NCBI GenBank assembly: GCA_934502625.1
Contig: CAKSUQ010000007.1
Coordinates: 1-64,000 of the forward strand
Length of the DNA: 64,000 nucleotides
From: an uncultured Gemmiger sp.
GTDB taxonomy: Bacteria > Bacillota > Clostridia > Oscillospirales > Ruminococcaceae
Reading direction: 5' to 3'
Made by a program: the position numbers and the translations under genes. Under the pieces are notes generated by a model, which worked only from the letters and a program-made list of their open reading frames with translations, did no database searches and was not told the origin of the DNA. Each line of letters begins with the position of its first letter. The first letter of the stretch is position 1. Below, one piece after another: positions 22,535 to 32,921 of this stretch.

Positions 22535-23395
22535 ATGAAGACCCGCATCATCACCGCCGTAGTTGGTCTGGGCGTCCTTGCCGTCGTTCTGGGCTTTTTT
22601 GACACATTTTTGTTCGATCTGGTACTCAGCGCCATCTGCCTGATCGCCATCCATGAGGTTTTTTCCGCCATGGGCTTTGGCAAAAAGCAGTGGTATCTGT
22701 ACGTTGCCGCCATGCCGCTGACGCTGCTTGTCATGCTCAGCACCTCGCAGGCGGTGCGCTATCTGCTGCTGCCCGCCGCGTTTTTGACGGTGCTGTTCTA
22801 TAACGTCTGCCAGATCGCCCACGTCAAGACGCTGGATTTCGGCAAGCTGACGGGCTTTGTCTACTTTTCGGGCGTGATCACGTTCTGTTTTTACTCGCTC
22901 ATCCACCTGAAGCGGATGCTGCCCTTTGCGCAGTACCGCTATGACGCGATCTATTTTATCCTGCTGATCCTGTGCTTCGCGTGGGGCGGCGACACGGCTG
23001 CCTACTTCACGGGGCGTGCCTTCGGTAAGCACAAGCTCGCGCCCGTCGTCAGCCCCCACAAGACCGTGGAGGGCGCTGTCGGCGGTGTGCTGGGCAGTGT
23101 GGCCGCAGGCTGGGTGCTGACGCTCGTCTATTCGCTGCTGTCGGCCAAGTACAATGTCCTCAGCATTCAGGTGCTGCCGCGGCACTACCTCGTCCTGCTG
23201 GGCATGGGCGCGGTGGCGTCGGTGCTGGGTATTCTGGGCGATCTGTTCGCCTCGTCGGTCAAGCGTCAGGTCGGAATCAAGGACTACGGTACGATCTTCC
23301 CCGGCCACGGCGGTATCCTTGACCGCTTTGACAGCGTGATGTTCATTGCCCCGTTCGTCTGCATCGCGGTACGCTATTTCTTTTACCTGCTGTAA
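22535..23395 (+). CDS. cdsA: phosphatidate cytidylyltransferase
   Basis: It makes CDP-diacylglycerol from CTP and phosphatidate for phospholipid synthesis. The 286-residue protein has about eight membrane segments. The C-terminal family signature (SSVKRQVGIKDYGTIFPGHG then GILDRFD) is intact. No uppS lies between it and frr. It ends 12 bp before dxr. Confidence 0.95.
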   Translation: MKTRIITAVVGLGVLAVVLGFFDTFLFDLVLSAICLIAIHEVFSAMGFGKKQWYLYVAAMPLTLLVMLSTSQAVRYLLLPAAFLTVLFYNVCQIAHVKTLDFGKLTGFVYFSGVITFCFYSLIHLKRMLPFAQYRYDAIYFILLILCFAWGGDTAAYFTGRAFGKHKLAPVVSPHKTVEGAVGGVLGSVAAGWVLTLVYSLLSAKYNVLSIQVLPRHYLVLLGMGAVASVLGILGDLFASSVKRQVGIKDYGTIFPGHGGILDRFDSVMFIAPFVCIAVRYFFYLL

Positions 23396-23407
23396 AGGAT
23401 GATAAAC

Positions 23408-24559
23408 ATGACAAAAAGCATTACTCTGCTGGGCTCGACCGGCTCCATCGGCACCCAGAGCCTTGACGTCTGCCGTATGCACGGCTATGAGGTGTTCGGC
23501 CTGTCGGCCAATTCCAGCGTCGACAAGCTGCTGGCGCAGATCGCCGAGTTCCACCCGAAATACGTCGCAGTCACCGACCCCGCCGCCTACGACAGGCTGG
23601 CCGCTGCGCTGGCAGGGCAGGCAGGTGCGCCGAAGCTGCTGAGGGGCGCGGACGGCCTGCGCGAGCTGGCCGCGATGGACGGCGCGGACACCGTGCTGAA
23701 CGCCGTCGTCGGCATCGCGGGCTTGGACGCCTCGCTGACCGCCATCGAGAGCGGGCACGATCTCGCCCTCGCCAACAAAGAAAGCCTTGTCACCGGTGGC
23801 CATCTGGTGACCGACGCCGTCAAAAAGCACGGCGTCCACCTGCTGCCCGTGGATAGCGAGCACAGCGCGATCTTCCAATGCCTGCAGGATCAGCACAGCG
23901 CCAAAACGCTGGAGAAAATTTTGCTGACGGCGTCCGGCGGCCCCTTCTACGGTATGACGACCGACGAACTGCGCGGCAAGACGAAGGCCGACGCCCTCAA
24001 GCACCCGAACTGGAACATGGGCGCAAAAATTACGATCGACTCTGCCACCCTGATGAACAAGGGTCTGGAGCTGATCGAGGCCGCATGGCTGTTCGGCCTA
24101 CCCGAAGATAAGATTCAAATTGTTGTCCAGCGCGAGAGCATCATCCACTCGGCCGTGCAGTTCGCAGACCATTCGGTCATCGCGCAGCTGGGCGTGCCCG
24201 ATATGCGCATCCCCATCCAGTACGCGCTGACCTGGCCGGAGCGTCTGCCCAGCCCCGTGCCGGAGCTGGACTTTGCCGCGCTGACCCACCTGAGCATCGG
24301 CGTGGCGGACGACGAGACCTTCCGCTGCCTGAAAGCCTGCAAAAAGGCCATCCGCAAGGGCGGGCTTGCCCCTTGCGCGGCCAACGGCGCGAACGAGGCC
24401 GCCGTGGCGCACTTCCTGCGCGACGAAATCGGTTTCTTGGACATCGGCCGCTTAGTCGAGGGCGTCGTCGACAGTGATTCCTTTGGCGGCGACTACACCC
24501 TCGCCGACGTCCACGAGTGCGACCGCAGGGCACGCGCATACGTGGAAGCGCATATCTAA
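23408..24559 (+). CDS. dxr: 1-deoxy-D-xylulose 5-phosphate reductoisomerase
   Basis: It converts DXP to MEP, the committed MEP-pathway step, using NADPH. Features: LLGSTGSIGTQSLD nucleotide loop, ANKESLVTGG, the metal-binding LPVDSEHSAIFQ and substrate-loop LLTASGGPF, and DSATLMNKGLE. Start ATG 23408 lies nine bases after TAAAGG; the upstream ATG 23399 directly abuts that site. 383 aa, standard length. Confidence 0.97.
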   Translation: MTKSITLLGSTGSIGTQSLDVCRMHGYEVFGLSANSSVDKLLAQIAEFHPKYVAVTDPAAYDRLAAALAGQAGAPKLLRGADGLRELAAMDGADTVLNAVVGIAGLDASLTAIESGHDLALANKESLVTGGHLVTDAVKKHGVHLLPVDSEHSAIFQCLQDQHSAKTLEKILLTASGGPFYGMTTDELRGKTKADALKHPNWNMGAKITIDSATLMNKGLELIEAAWLFGLPEDKIQIVVQRESIIHSAVQFADHSVIAQLGVPDMRIPIQYALTWPERLPSPVPELDFAALTHLSIGVADDETFRCLKACKKAIRKGGLAPCAANGANEAAVAHFLRDEIGFLDIGRLVEGVVDSDSFGGDYTLADVHECDRRARAYVEAHI

Positions 24560-24566
24560 AAAATCC

Positions 24567-24627
24567 GCTTTGCCTTCCCCTGCGGGGGAAGGTGGCTGCG
24601 CTCGTCGCAGCCGGATGAGGGGCGGCC
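24567..24627. repeat. CTTCCCC...GGGGAAG palindromic repeat
   Basis: CCTTCCCCTGCGGGGGAAGG hairpin followed by GCTGCG...CGCAGC and GATGAGGGGCGG. The same unit occurs twice at 36203-36342. It sits between dxr and rseP without a T run. Confidence 0.65.
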
Positions 24628-24682
24628 TACTCATGGCAGCCCTGTATCGCTTTGTGCAAAAATATGAACTTGCGAGGTGCCT

Positions 24683-25771
24683 ATGACTGCATTACTGACC
24701 GGGCTGGCGTCGCTGCTCGTGTTCGGGGGCGTCATTCTGGTACACGAACTGGGGCATTTTATGGCGGCACGCCACTGCGGCATCGTCGTCGAGGAATTTT
24801 CCATCGGCTTCGGCCCCTGCCTGTGGTCGAAGACGAAAAGCGGGACGACCTATTCGCTGCGCCTGTTCCCGCTGGGCGGCTATAACCTGTTCAGCCGCCC
24901 GGAAGAAGACAGCGACGACAGCGACGACGAGAAGCCACGCTCTAAGAAGCCGCGCAAGACTGCGCTTTTCCCACTAGCGGTACACGGCCAGCGGTTCGAG
25001 GATGCAACTGCTTGGCAGCGGTTCTTCGTCACGCTCTGCGGCGCGATGATGAACTTCCTGCTCGGCATTGCGGTGCTGGTGGTGCTCGTCGTCTCGCAGG
25101 GGCGCATCGGCAGCACGACGGTGGCCGATTTCGGCGCGGACAGCAAGAGCGCCGCCGCCCTGCAGGTGGGGGATGTCATCTTGCAGGTGGACGGCACGCC
25201 GACCCGCACCGTCTACACCCTGTCCGCCGCCTTTGACGGCACCGAGGCGACCCACATGATGAAGGTACTGCGCGGCGGCGAGGTGCTGACCCTGCCCGCC
25301 GTGACCGTCGCGCCGACCCGCGACGCCGACGGCAGCATCGAGTACGGCACCGATTTCCGCGTGGCGTCCCAGCCCCTGCGCATCCGCAGTGTCGCCGCCG
25401 CGACGGGGGAGCTGTTCCGCTATTACAGCGGCGCGATTCTGGGCGGCTTTTGGGAGCTGATGACCGGCAAGGTGGGCATGGATCAGCTGTCCGGCCCCGT
25501 GGGCACGGTGTCGGCGGTCAGTCAGGCTGTAAAATACGGCTGGCGGGACGTGCTGTCCCTGATGGCGCTGCTGACGATCAACGTCGGCATTTTCAACCTG
25601 CTGCCCATCCCCGCGCTGGACGGCTGCAAGCTGCTGTTTTTGCTGTGGGAGGCACTTACCGGCCACCCCGTGCCGGACAACGTGCAGGGCTTTGTGAACA
25701 CGGCGGGCATGGTCGCCCTGATGTGGCTGATGATACTGGTAACGATGCACGATATTACGCGATTTTTATAA
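24683..25771 (+). CDS. rseP: site-2 protease, RseP/RasP family
   Basis: An intramembrane zinc metalloprotease that cleaves anti-sigma factors or signal peptides. The HELGH zinc motif lies in membrane segment 1 (about residue 22), a PDZ domain (about residues 150-215, ALQVGDVILQVDG) follows, and the second catalytic motif NLLPIPALDG is near residue 305. The acidic insert DSDDSDDEKPRSKKPRK near residue 75 is unusual. ATG 24683 follows GAGGTG. Confidence 0.93.
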   Translation: MTALLTGLASLLVFGGVILVHELGHFMAARHCGIVVEEFSIGFGPCLWSKTKSGTTYSLRLFPLGGYNLFSRPEEDSDDSDDEKPRSKKPRKTALFPLAVHGQRFEDATAWQRFFVTLCGAMMNFLLGIAVLVVLVVSQGRIGSTTVADFGADSKSAAALQVGDVILQVDGTPTRTVYTLSAAFDGTEATHMMKVLRGGEVLTLPAVTVAPTRDADGSIEYGTDFRVASQPLRIRSVAAATGELFRYYSGAILGGFWELMTGKVGMDQLSGPVGTVSAVSQAVKYGWRDVLSLMALLTINVGIFNLLPIPALDGCKLLFLLWEALTGHPVPDNVQGFVNTAGMVALMWLMILVTMHDITRFL

Positions 25772-25783
25772 GGAGAGACAACG

Positions 25784-26836
<1,053 letters not shown>

Positions 26837-26861
26837 TTTTTGCAGCGGCGGCGCACACCCT

Positions 26862-27063
26862 GCGGGCGCATATGGAATGCGCCCCTACGAATCCGGTAAA
26901 TTTGTAGGGGCGAACATTGTTCGCCCGCAGGAGCCTTGCGGCAGCTGCAACTTTCCGGGTCGACGACGAGCATCGCCCCCTACGCCGTAGGGGCGGATTC
27001 CATATCCGCCCGCAGAACTGCGCGGCTGCCGCGAACTTTCGGGCGAACAATGTTCGCCCCTAC
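26862..27063. repeat. cluster of GC-rich imperfect palindromes (REP-like)
   Basis: Five related units fill the ispG-polC gap: 26862-26888, 26904-26930, about 26957-26983 (degenerate), 26986-27015 and 27040-27063. The core is GTAGGGGCGGAT-N-ATCCGCCCG, with variants GAACATTGTTC and CATATGGAATG in the centre. Units alternate in orientation. No gene is seen in the 267 bp. Confidence 0.8.
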
Positions 27064-27103
27064 AGCCGCCTAATCCCAGCTTTCTTATTGTGAGGTATCC
27101 CAT

Positions 27104-30100
27104 TTGAAACCATTCGTCACCCAAGTCTGGCCGCAGTTTACGGCAGACCAGCAGTTCTGCGCGGCATTCGGCAGCGTGCTTGTCGACCGCGTTGAGCTTT
27201 ACCGCACAAAAAGACAGGTCGTCATCTGCCTGCGCAGTGCTGAACCGTTGGATCAGGCGCTGTGCGGGCGTCTTTGTGCGTCGCTTTCCGAGGTGTTCGC
27301 CGGGTACGAGCTGCAAGTCCGCAGCTATTTTGCCTACCCGAACATCACCCCGGAGGCCGTGCGCCTGATGATCGAGGAGCTGAAAGAGCAGGGGATGCCG
27401 GTCAACGGCTTCCTCGACAAAGCGCAGCCCGTCACCTTCGGCGAGGACGGCATCACCATCCACGTCAACGCAGGCCGCCAAATCTTAGAGAGCGTCGAAC
27501 TGCCCCGCACGCTGGCCGAACTCATTCAGGAGCGCACGGGTTCTTTGCCCATCGTGCGCCTTGCCGACAGCGAAAAAGCGCGCACCGAAGAGGAATTTGA
27601 GCAGTATATCCAAGAGAAAGCCCCCGTCGTTAAGTTCGAGGCCAAGGAAGTCCCGCCCGACTTCACCATCGAGGGGCTTGCCCTCACAAACAAGCCGGTC
27701 AAGCTGTTCTACGGCAAAAACTTCAAGCCCGCCGACACCCGCCACCTCAACGATCTGGGCGACGGCGGCAAGGTCACGGTCTGGGGCGACGTCTTCGCCA
27801 CCGAGGTCAAGGGCAGCCGCCGCAAGATCTATTTCACCTCCATCACCGACTACACCGGCTCAGTTAACCTGAAGGTGCTGGGCGACGATGAGGGCGACAT
27901 GTCCAAGTGGGAAAACCTCAAGCCCGGCACGACCCTCATTGTGCGCGGCAACTATGTGTACGACAAGTACGAGCACGACTTTGTCATCCTGCCCTACGAC
28001 GTTTTGCAGGTCGAGCGCGCCCAGCGGCAGGACACCGCCCCCGACGGCGAAAAGCGCGTCGAGCTGCACCTGCACACCAAGTCCAGCGCGATGGACGGCT
28101 TCAACGACCCCGGCAAGATCGTGCGTCTGGCGCACCGCATGGGGCACCGCGCCATAGCCATCACCGACCACGGCGTCTGCCAAGGCTACCCGGAGGCGAT
28201 GCTTGCCACCGACGCCATCCACGAGACAGACCCGAACTTCAAGCTGATCTACGGGTGCGAGGCCTACTTCGTCGACGACATGATCCCCGCCGTCTACGGC
28301 GACGCGCAGATGCCGCTGTCCGGCTCGTTCGTCGTTTTCGACACCGAGACGACGGGCTTGGACTCCAACGTCGAGCGGCTGACCGAGATCGGCGCAGTCT
28401 TTGTCGAGAACGGAAAGATCAACGAGGAGAAAAAGTTTTGCACCTTCGTCAATCCCGGCAAGCCCATCCCGCAGAAGGTCGTCGACCTGACCGGCATCAA
28501 CGACGCTATGGTCGCCGACGCCCCCACACCGGAGGAGGCCATCCGCGCCTTCAAGGAGTTCTGCGGCGACAATATTCTCGTCGCCCACAACGCCCACAGC
28601 TTTGATATGCTGTTCATCCGCAAAGCAGGCGAGAAGGCAGGCGTCAGCTGGGACGAGAACACCTATATCGATACGCTGCCCATGGGGCAGGCGCTTTTCC
28701 CCGGCCTGCGCAACTATAAGCTGGACACCATCAACAAGCACCTTGAAATCCCGCCGTTTAACCACCACCGCGCCGTCGACGACGCCATGGCATTGGCGCG
28801 CATCTTTGAGGTCATGCTGACCGATTTGCAGGAGAAGGACATCCACGCGGTCGAGGCCATCAACACCGGCCTTGGCGGCAACAAAGAGGTGTTGAAAAAG
28901 AAATATTATCACCTGATTATTCTGGTGCAGAATCAGGTTGGTTTAAAAAACCTCTACCGCATCGTCAGCGCCGCCCACACCCAGTATTTCTTCAAAAAAC
29001 CGCGTGTGCCGCGCAGCCTTCTGAACAAGTACCGCGAGGGACTGCTGCTTTCCCCAGCCTGTGAAGCAGGTGAGCTTTACAGGGCGATCGTCGCCGGACA
29101 GCCCTATGAACAGCTGCTGCGCATCGCCGATTACTACGATTATCTCGAAGTGCAGCCCCTTGGCAACAACGAATTTATGGTGCGCAACGGGCAGGTGGAC
29201 TCGATCGAGGCCATCAAGAACTTCAACCGCACCGTGATCAAACTCGGCGAAGACCTGCACAAGCCGGTCGTCGCCACGGGCGACTCCCACTTTCAAGAGC
29301 CGGAGGACTGGATCTACCGTGCAGTCCTGCAGGCCGGCAACGGCTTCAAGGACGCCGACAATCAGGCACCGCTCTACTTCCGCACGACGCCCGACATGCT
29401 GGAGGATTTCAGCTACCTGCCGCAGGAAAAGGCGTATGAGATCGTCGTGACGAACCCGAATAAGATCGCCGCGACCATCGACAACAACCTGCGCGCCATC
29501 CCGAAGGGCACTTACCCGCCCAGCATCCCCGGCGCCGAGCAGGAATTGCGCGACGATACGTGGAAGCACGCGGCCCGCGACTACGGCAGCCCGCTGCCCA
29601 ACGTGCTGCAAAAGCGGCTGAAAAAGGAACTCGACTCCATCTGCGGCCACGGCTACGCGGTTTTGTACGTCATTGCTGTACGTCTGGTGGCCTACTCCAA
29701 CGCGGGCGGCTATCAGGTCGGCAGCCGTGGCTCCGTCGGCTCGTCTGCTGTCGCGCACTTCTCCGGCATTTCGGAGGTCAACTCGATGCCGCCGCATTAC
29801 CTCTGCCCCAACTGCAAGCACAGCGAGTGGATCAACGACGGCGTCCACTTCGACGGCTTCGACCTGCCCGACAAAAACTGCCCGGTCTGCGGCAAACCGA
29901 TGATCGTCGAGGGTCACGACATCCCGTTCGAGACATTCCTCGGCTTCTACGGCGACAAGGAACCCGATATTGACCTGAACTTCTCCGGCATGTACCAGTC
30001 CCACGTCCACCGCTATACCGAGGAACTGTTCGGCAAGGAGAACGTCTTCAAGGCGGGCACGGTGTCCGGTCTGCAGGACAAAACGGCCTACGGCTACGTC

Positions 30101-31411
30101 AAAAAGTACCTCGAAGAACGCGGCCGCACCGTCAACCGCGCCGAGGAAAACCGCCTTGTCATGGGCTGCACCGGCGTCAAGCGCACGACCGGCCAGCACC
30201 CCGGCGGCATGGTCGTCGTTCCGGATACCTTCGATATTTACGACTTCTGTGCCATCCAGCACCCGGCGGACGACGTCAAGGGCGGCCTGCTGACGACCCA
30301 CTTTGAATTTAAGTACCTGCACGACACGCTGTTGAAACTCGACGAGCTCGGCCATGATGTGCCGACCTTCTATAAATTCTTTGAGGAATACTCCGGTATC
30401 CCCATCGACTCCGTCCCGATGAATGATGAAAAGGTCTACAGTCTGCTGACAAGCCCCGAAGCCCTCGGCGTGACCGAGGAGCAGATCGGCTCCAAAACCG
30501 GCACCTTCGGCATCCCGGAAATGGGTACAAACTTCGTGCGCCAGATGCTTTTGGATGCCCAGCCGAAGAATTTTTCTGAGCTGATCCAGATCTCCGGCCT
30601 GTCCCACGGCACCGATGTCTGGACGGGCAATGCCGACGAGCTGATTCGTTCGGGCACCTGCACAATTGCGGAGGTTATCGGCTGCCGTGACAGTATCATG
30701 CTGTACCTGCTGCGCAAGGGGCTGGAACCGAAGATGTCCTTCGACATCATGGAGGCCGTGCGTAAAGGCAAGGTCGCCAAGGGCGGCTTCAAGCCCGGCT
30801 GGGAGGAGGCCATGCGCGAGCACGACGTGCCCGACTGGTATATCGAATCCTGCCGCAAGATCAAGTATATGTTCCCGAAAGCCCACGCCGTCGCCTACCT
30901 GATGGCGGCCATCCGCCTGATGTGGTTCAAGGTCTACCACCCGGCCATTTTCTACGCGGTCTACTTTACGGTGCGCGGCGCGGATATTGATTATGAGGCC
31001 GCCGTCGGCGGTGTCCGCGTGGCGAAGCAGCATTTGCGTGATAACGAGAAGATCCCCAAGGACGAGCGCACGGCCAAGGACGACGACGCCCTTGTCAGTC
31101 TGCAGCTCGAAAACGAGATGCTGCAGCGCGGCTGCGAGTTTTTGCCCATCGAGCTGGGCAAGAGCTACGCCAGCAAGTACGTCGTCGAGGACGGCAAGGT
31201 ACGCTTGCCGTTTACGGCCATCCGCGGCCTCGGCGACGCGGCCGCCGTCGCACTGGAACAGGCAACGATGCACGGGCAGGAGTATATTTCCGTTGAGGAA
31301 TTGCAGCAGGCCAGCGGCGTCGCGCAGTCTGTCTTCGACAAGCTCCGCGCTGTCGGTGCCCTCGGCAACCTGCCGGAAACCAGTCAGGTGGATTTGTTCA
31401 GTATGATCTGA
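27104..31411 (+). CDS. polC: DNA polymerase III alpha subunit, Gram-positive PolC
   Basis: The replicative polymerase with built-in proofreading, 1435 residues. In order: an N-terminal domain, an OB fold (KVTVWGDVF near 228), a PHP domain (VELHLHTKSSAMDG near 322), a DnaQ-type exonuclease inserted in PHP (VVFDTETTGLDS near 410, with HNAHSFD and HHRAVDDA), and the polymerase core. The latter has a CPNC...CPVC zinc motif near 905 and PDIDLNFSG near 950. It starts at TTG 27104 after GTGAGG. The end of the conserved block. Confidence 0.97.
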   Translation: MKPFVTQVWPQFTADQQFCAAFGSVLVDRVELYRTKRQVVICLRSAEPLDQALCGRLCASLSEVFAGYELQVRSYFAYPNITPEAVRLMIEELKEQGMPVNGFLDKAQPVTFGEDGITIHVNAGRQILESVELPRTLAELIQERTGSLPIVRLADSEKARTEEEFEQYIQEKAPVVKFEAKEVPPDFTIEGLALTNKPVKLFYGKNFKPADTRHLNDLGDGGKVTVWGDVFATEVKGSRRKIYFTSITDYTGSVNLKVLGDDEGDMSKWENLKPGTTLIVRGNYVYDKYEHDFVILPYDVLQVERAQRQDTAPDGEKRVELHLHTKSSAMDGFNDPGKIVRLAHRMGHRAIAITDHGVCQGYPEAMLATDAIHETDPNFKLIYGCEAYFVDDMIPAVYGDAQMPLSGSFVVFDTETTGLDSNVERLTEIGAVFVENGKINEEKKFCTFVNPGKPIPQKVVDLTGINDAMVADAPTPEEAIRAFKEFCGDNILVAHNAHSFDMLFIRKAGEKAGVSWDENTYIDTLPMGQALFPGLRNYKLDTINKHLEIPPFNHHRAVDDAMALARIFEVMLTDLQEKDIHAVEAINTGLGGNKEVLKKKYYHLIILVQNQVGLKNLYRIVSAAHTQYFFKKPRVPRSLLNKYREGLLLSPACEAGELYRAIVAGQPYEQLLRIADYYDYLEVQPLGNNEFMVRNGQVDSIEAIKNFNRTVIKLGEDLHKPVVATGDSHFQEPEDWIYRAVLQAGNGFKDADNQAPLYFRTTPDMLEDFSYLPQEKAYEIVVTNPNKIAATIDNNLRAIPKGTYPPSIPGAEQELRDDTWKHAARDYGSPLPNVLQKRLKKELDSICGHGYAVLYVIAVRLVAYSNAGGYQVGSRGSVGSSAVAHFSGISEVNSMPPHYLCPNCKHSEWINDGVHFDGFDLPDKNCPVCGKPMIVEGHDIPFETFLGFYGDKEPDIDLNFSGMYQSHVHRYTEELFGKENVFKAGTVSGLQDKTAYGYVKKYLEERGRTVNRAEENRLVMGCTGVKRTTGQHPGGMVVVPDTFDIYDFCAIQHPADDVKGGLLTTHFEFKYLHDTLLKLDELGHDVPTFYKFFEEYSGIPIDSVPMNDEKVYSLLTSPEALGVTEEQIGSKTGTFGIPEMGTNFVRQMLLDAQPKNFSELIQISGLSHGTDVWTGNADELIRSGTCTIAEVIGCRDSIMLYLLRKGLEPKMSFDIMEAVRKGKVAKGGFKPGWEEAMREHDVPDWYIESCRKIKYMFPKAHAVAYLMAAIRLMWFKVYHPAIFYAVYFTVRGADIDYEAAVGGVRVAKQHLRDNEKIPKDERTAKDDDALVSLQLENEMLQRGCEFLPIELGKSYASKYVVEDGKVRLPFTAIRGLGDAAAVALEQATMHGQEYISVEELQQASGVAQSVFDKLRAVGALGNLPETSQVDLFSMI

Positions 31412-31414
31412 CGC

Positions 31415-31443
31415 TTGACAACACATTTCTTTTATAGTATAAT
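31415..31443 (+). promoter_or_regulatory. promoter of tRNA-Gly
   Basis: Consensus TTGACA (31415-31420), 17-bp spacer, TATAAT (31438-31443). Confidence 0.92.
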
Positions 31444-31456
31444 AGCAGTCACTGAT

Positions 31457-31532
31457 GCGGGATTAGCTCATCCGGTAGAGTGACTGCTTCCCAAGCAGTA
31501 GGTGGCGAGTTCGAGACTCGTATCCCGCTCCA
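31457..31532 (+). tRNA. tRNA-Gly (anticodon CCC)
   Basis: Acceptor GCGGGAT/ATCCCGC; anticodon stem ACTGC/GCAGT with loop TTCCCAA gives anticodon CCC; discriminator T and CCA encoded at 31530-31532. Confidence 0.94.
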
Positions 31533-31566
31533 AAATGTCCTGATGCTCTTGCATCAGGACATTTTT
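31533..31566 (+). terminator. terminator of tRNA-Gly
   Basis: Stem AAATGTCCTGATGC/GCATCAGGACATTT with a TCTT loop and T5. Confidence 0.88.
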
Positions 31567-31586
31567 ATTGCAAAGAGGTGTCCGCC

Positions 31587-31919
31587 ATGCTCGACGCATT
31601 CCCGATTTACCACTGGTTCCACAACGGCAACCCCTATTCCGGGGCGGAAGGCGGCATGCGCTATGTCATCACGCCCGGCAAAAAGCCCGCCCCCAACGAC
31701 GAGAGCGGCAAGAAAAAGGTCGAGTACCTGACCGCTCAGGTCTGGCCGGGACCGTGGAGCATCGAGCACACCGCTGAGGGAAAAATCGAAACGCAGGAGT
31801 TCGACGGCAATCAGGCCGGGCTGGACGCTGCCGTCGCATGGCTGCACGACCGCTACCAAAGCGAGGCTGCGCGGTGGGAAAACATCCCCTCCATCCTTGA
31901 TTGTGAGCCGGACAGGTGA
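31587..31919 (+). CDS. hypothetical 110-aa protein
   Basis: A soluble protein with aromatic-rich N-terminus (FPIYHWFHNGNPYSG) and an acidic C-terminal helix. I recognise no domain. ATG 31587 follows AAGAGGTG. It lies 26 bp before a DMT permease and may be cotranscribed with it. Confidence 0.65.
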   Translation: MLDAFPIYHWFHNGNPYSGAEGGMRYVITPGKKPAPNDESGKKKVEYLTAQVWPGPWSIEHTAEGKIETQEFDGNQAGLDAAVAWLHDRYQSEAARWENIPSILDCEPDR

Positions 31920-31945
31920 TACAGTAGGGGAAAAAGGCGATTGGT

Positions 31946-32800
31946 ATGTGGTTATTGTATGCGGTTGGCTCGGCGCTTTTCGCCGGTCTGACCTCGATTT
32001 TAGCCAAGTGCGGCATCCGCAAGACGGACTCCACCGTGGCTACGGCCATCCGCACGATCGTGGTACTGATCTTCGCGTGGATCATGGTGTACGTCGTCGG
32101 CTCGCAGGGCACGCTCGGCAGTATCCCGGCGAAGAGTCTGGTCTTCCTCGTGCTGTCCGGCCTTGCCACGGGTGCCAGCTGGCTGTGCTATTTTTACGCG
32201 CTGCAGCGCGGCCCCATCGATAAGATTGTGCCCATCGACAAAAGCAGCACCGTCATGACGATTCTGCTGGCGGCGATCCTGCTGGGCGAGGGTATCACCC
32301 TGACGAAGGGGATCGGCGTTGTGTTTATCGCAGTCGGTACATTTTTGATGATCGAGAAAAAGGGCGGCGTCCAGAACGAGGAAAGCGGCTGGATGCTCGC
32401 GGCGTTCGGCTCGGCAATCTTCGCCGCGCTGACCTCTATCTTGGGCAAGGTCGGCATCACCGAGGTCGAGTCCAACCTCGGCACGGCGCTGCGCACCGGC
32501 GTGGTGCTCATCATGGCATGGGGCATGGTCTTCGTGCAGGGCAAACAGGCACAGGTCAAGGCCGTGCCGAAAAACGAGCTGGGCTTCATCTGCCTGTCCG
32601 GCCTTGCCACGGGTGCCAGCTGGCTGTGCTACTATAAGGCATTGCAGCTCGGCCCCGCCAGTCTTGTCGCGCCCATCGACAAGCTGAGCATCCTCGTCAC
32701 GGTGCTGTTCTCTTACCTTGTCTTCCATGAAAAACTCAGCAAAAAGGCGCTGGGTGGTCTCGCCGTCCTCGTCGCCGGTACGCTGGTCATGCTGCTGTGA
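31946..32800 (+). CDS. EamA/DMT-superfamily permease
   Basis: The 284-residue protein has ten membrane segments arranged as two EamA repeats, each beginning AVGSALFAGLTSILAKCGI / FGSAIFAALTSILGKVGI and containing LSGLATGASWLCY. This is a drug/metabolite exporter; substrate not predictable. The near-identity of the two halves at the LSGLATGASWLCY motif shows the internal duplication clearly. Confidence 0.92.
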   Translation: MWLLYAVGSALFAGLTSILAKCGIRKTDSTVATAIRTIVVLIFAWIMVYVVGSQGTLGSIPAKSLVFLVLSGLATGASWLCYFYALQRGPIDKIVPIDKSSTVMTILLAAILLGEGITLTKGIGVVFIAVGTFLMIEKKGGVQNEESGWMLAAFGSAIFAALTSILGKVGITEVESNLGTALRTGVVLIMAWGMVFVQGKQAQVKAVPKNELGFICLSGLATGASWLCYYKALQLGPASLVAPIDKLSILVTVLFSYLVFHEKLSKKALGGLAVLVAGTLVMLL

Positions 32801-32828
32801 TTTTGCAGAACCGCGCAAAACCTTGTCA

Positions 32829-32867
32829 AAAGCAACACCTTCTCTTGCAAAGGATGTTGCTTTTTTG
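32829..32867 (+). terminator. terminator after DMT permease
   Basis: Stem AAAGCAACA/TGTTGCTTT with further pairing in between and a T run; it overlaps the -35 of the next promoter. Confidence 0.7.
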
Positions 32868-32885
32868 GTGAAATTTTGTCATAAT
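32857..32885 (+). promoter_or_regulatory. promoter of second LytTR/GHKL pair
   Basis: TTGCTT (32857-32862), 17-bp spacer, CATAAT (32880-32885), 36 bp before the start. Confidence 0.55.
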
Positions 32886-32921
32886 ATTCTTAGGTTTCAA
32901 ACAGAAAGGGGGCACTGCCGG

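Noticed and set aside
26862..27063. Possible CRISPR array in the ispG-polC gap.
   Set aside because: The repeats are palindromic, alternate in orientation, vary in the centre and have irregular short spacers; no cas genes are present.
28943..31426. An 827-codon open frame antisense to polC, and similar long antisense frames opposite the recombinase, dxr/cdsA, the glycosyltransferase-like gene and the flavoprotein.
   Set aside because: They mirror highly conserved genes in a GC-rich genome where the antisense third-position frame stays open. They lack ribosome sites and recognisable domains.
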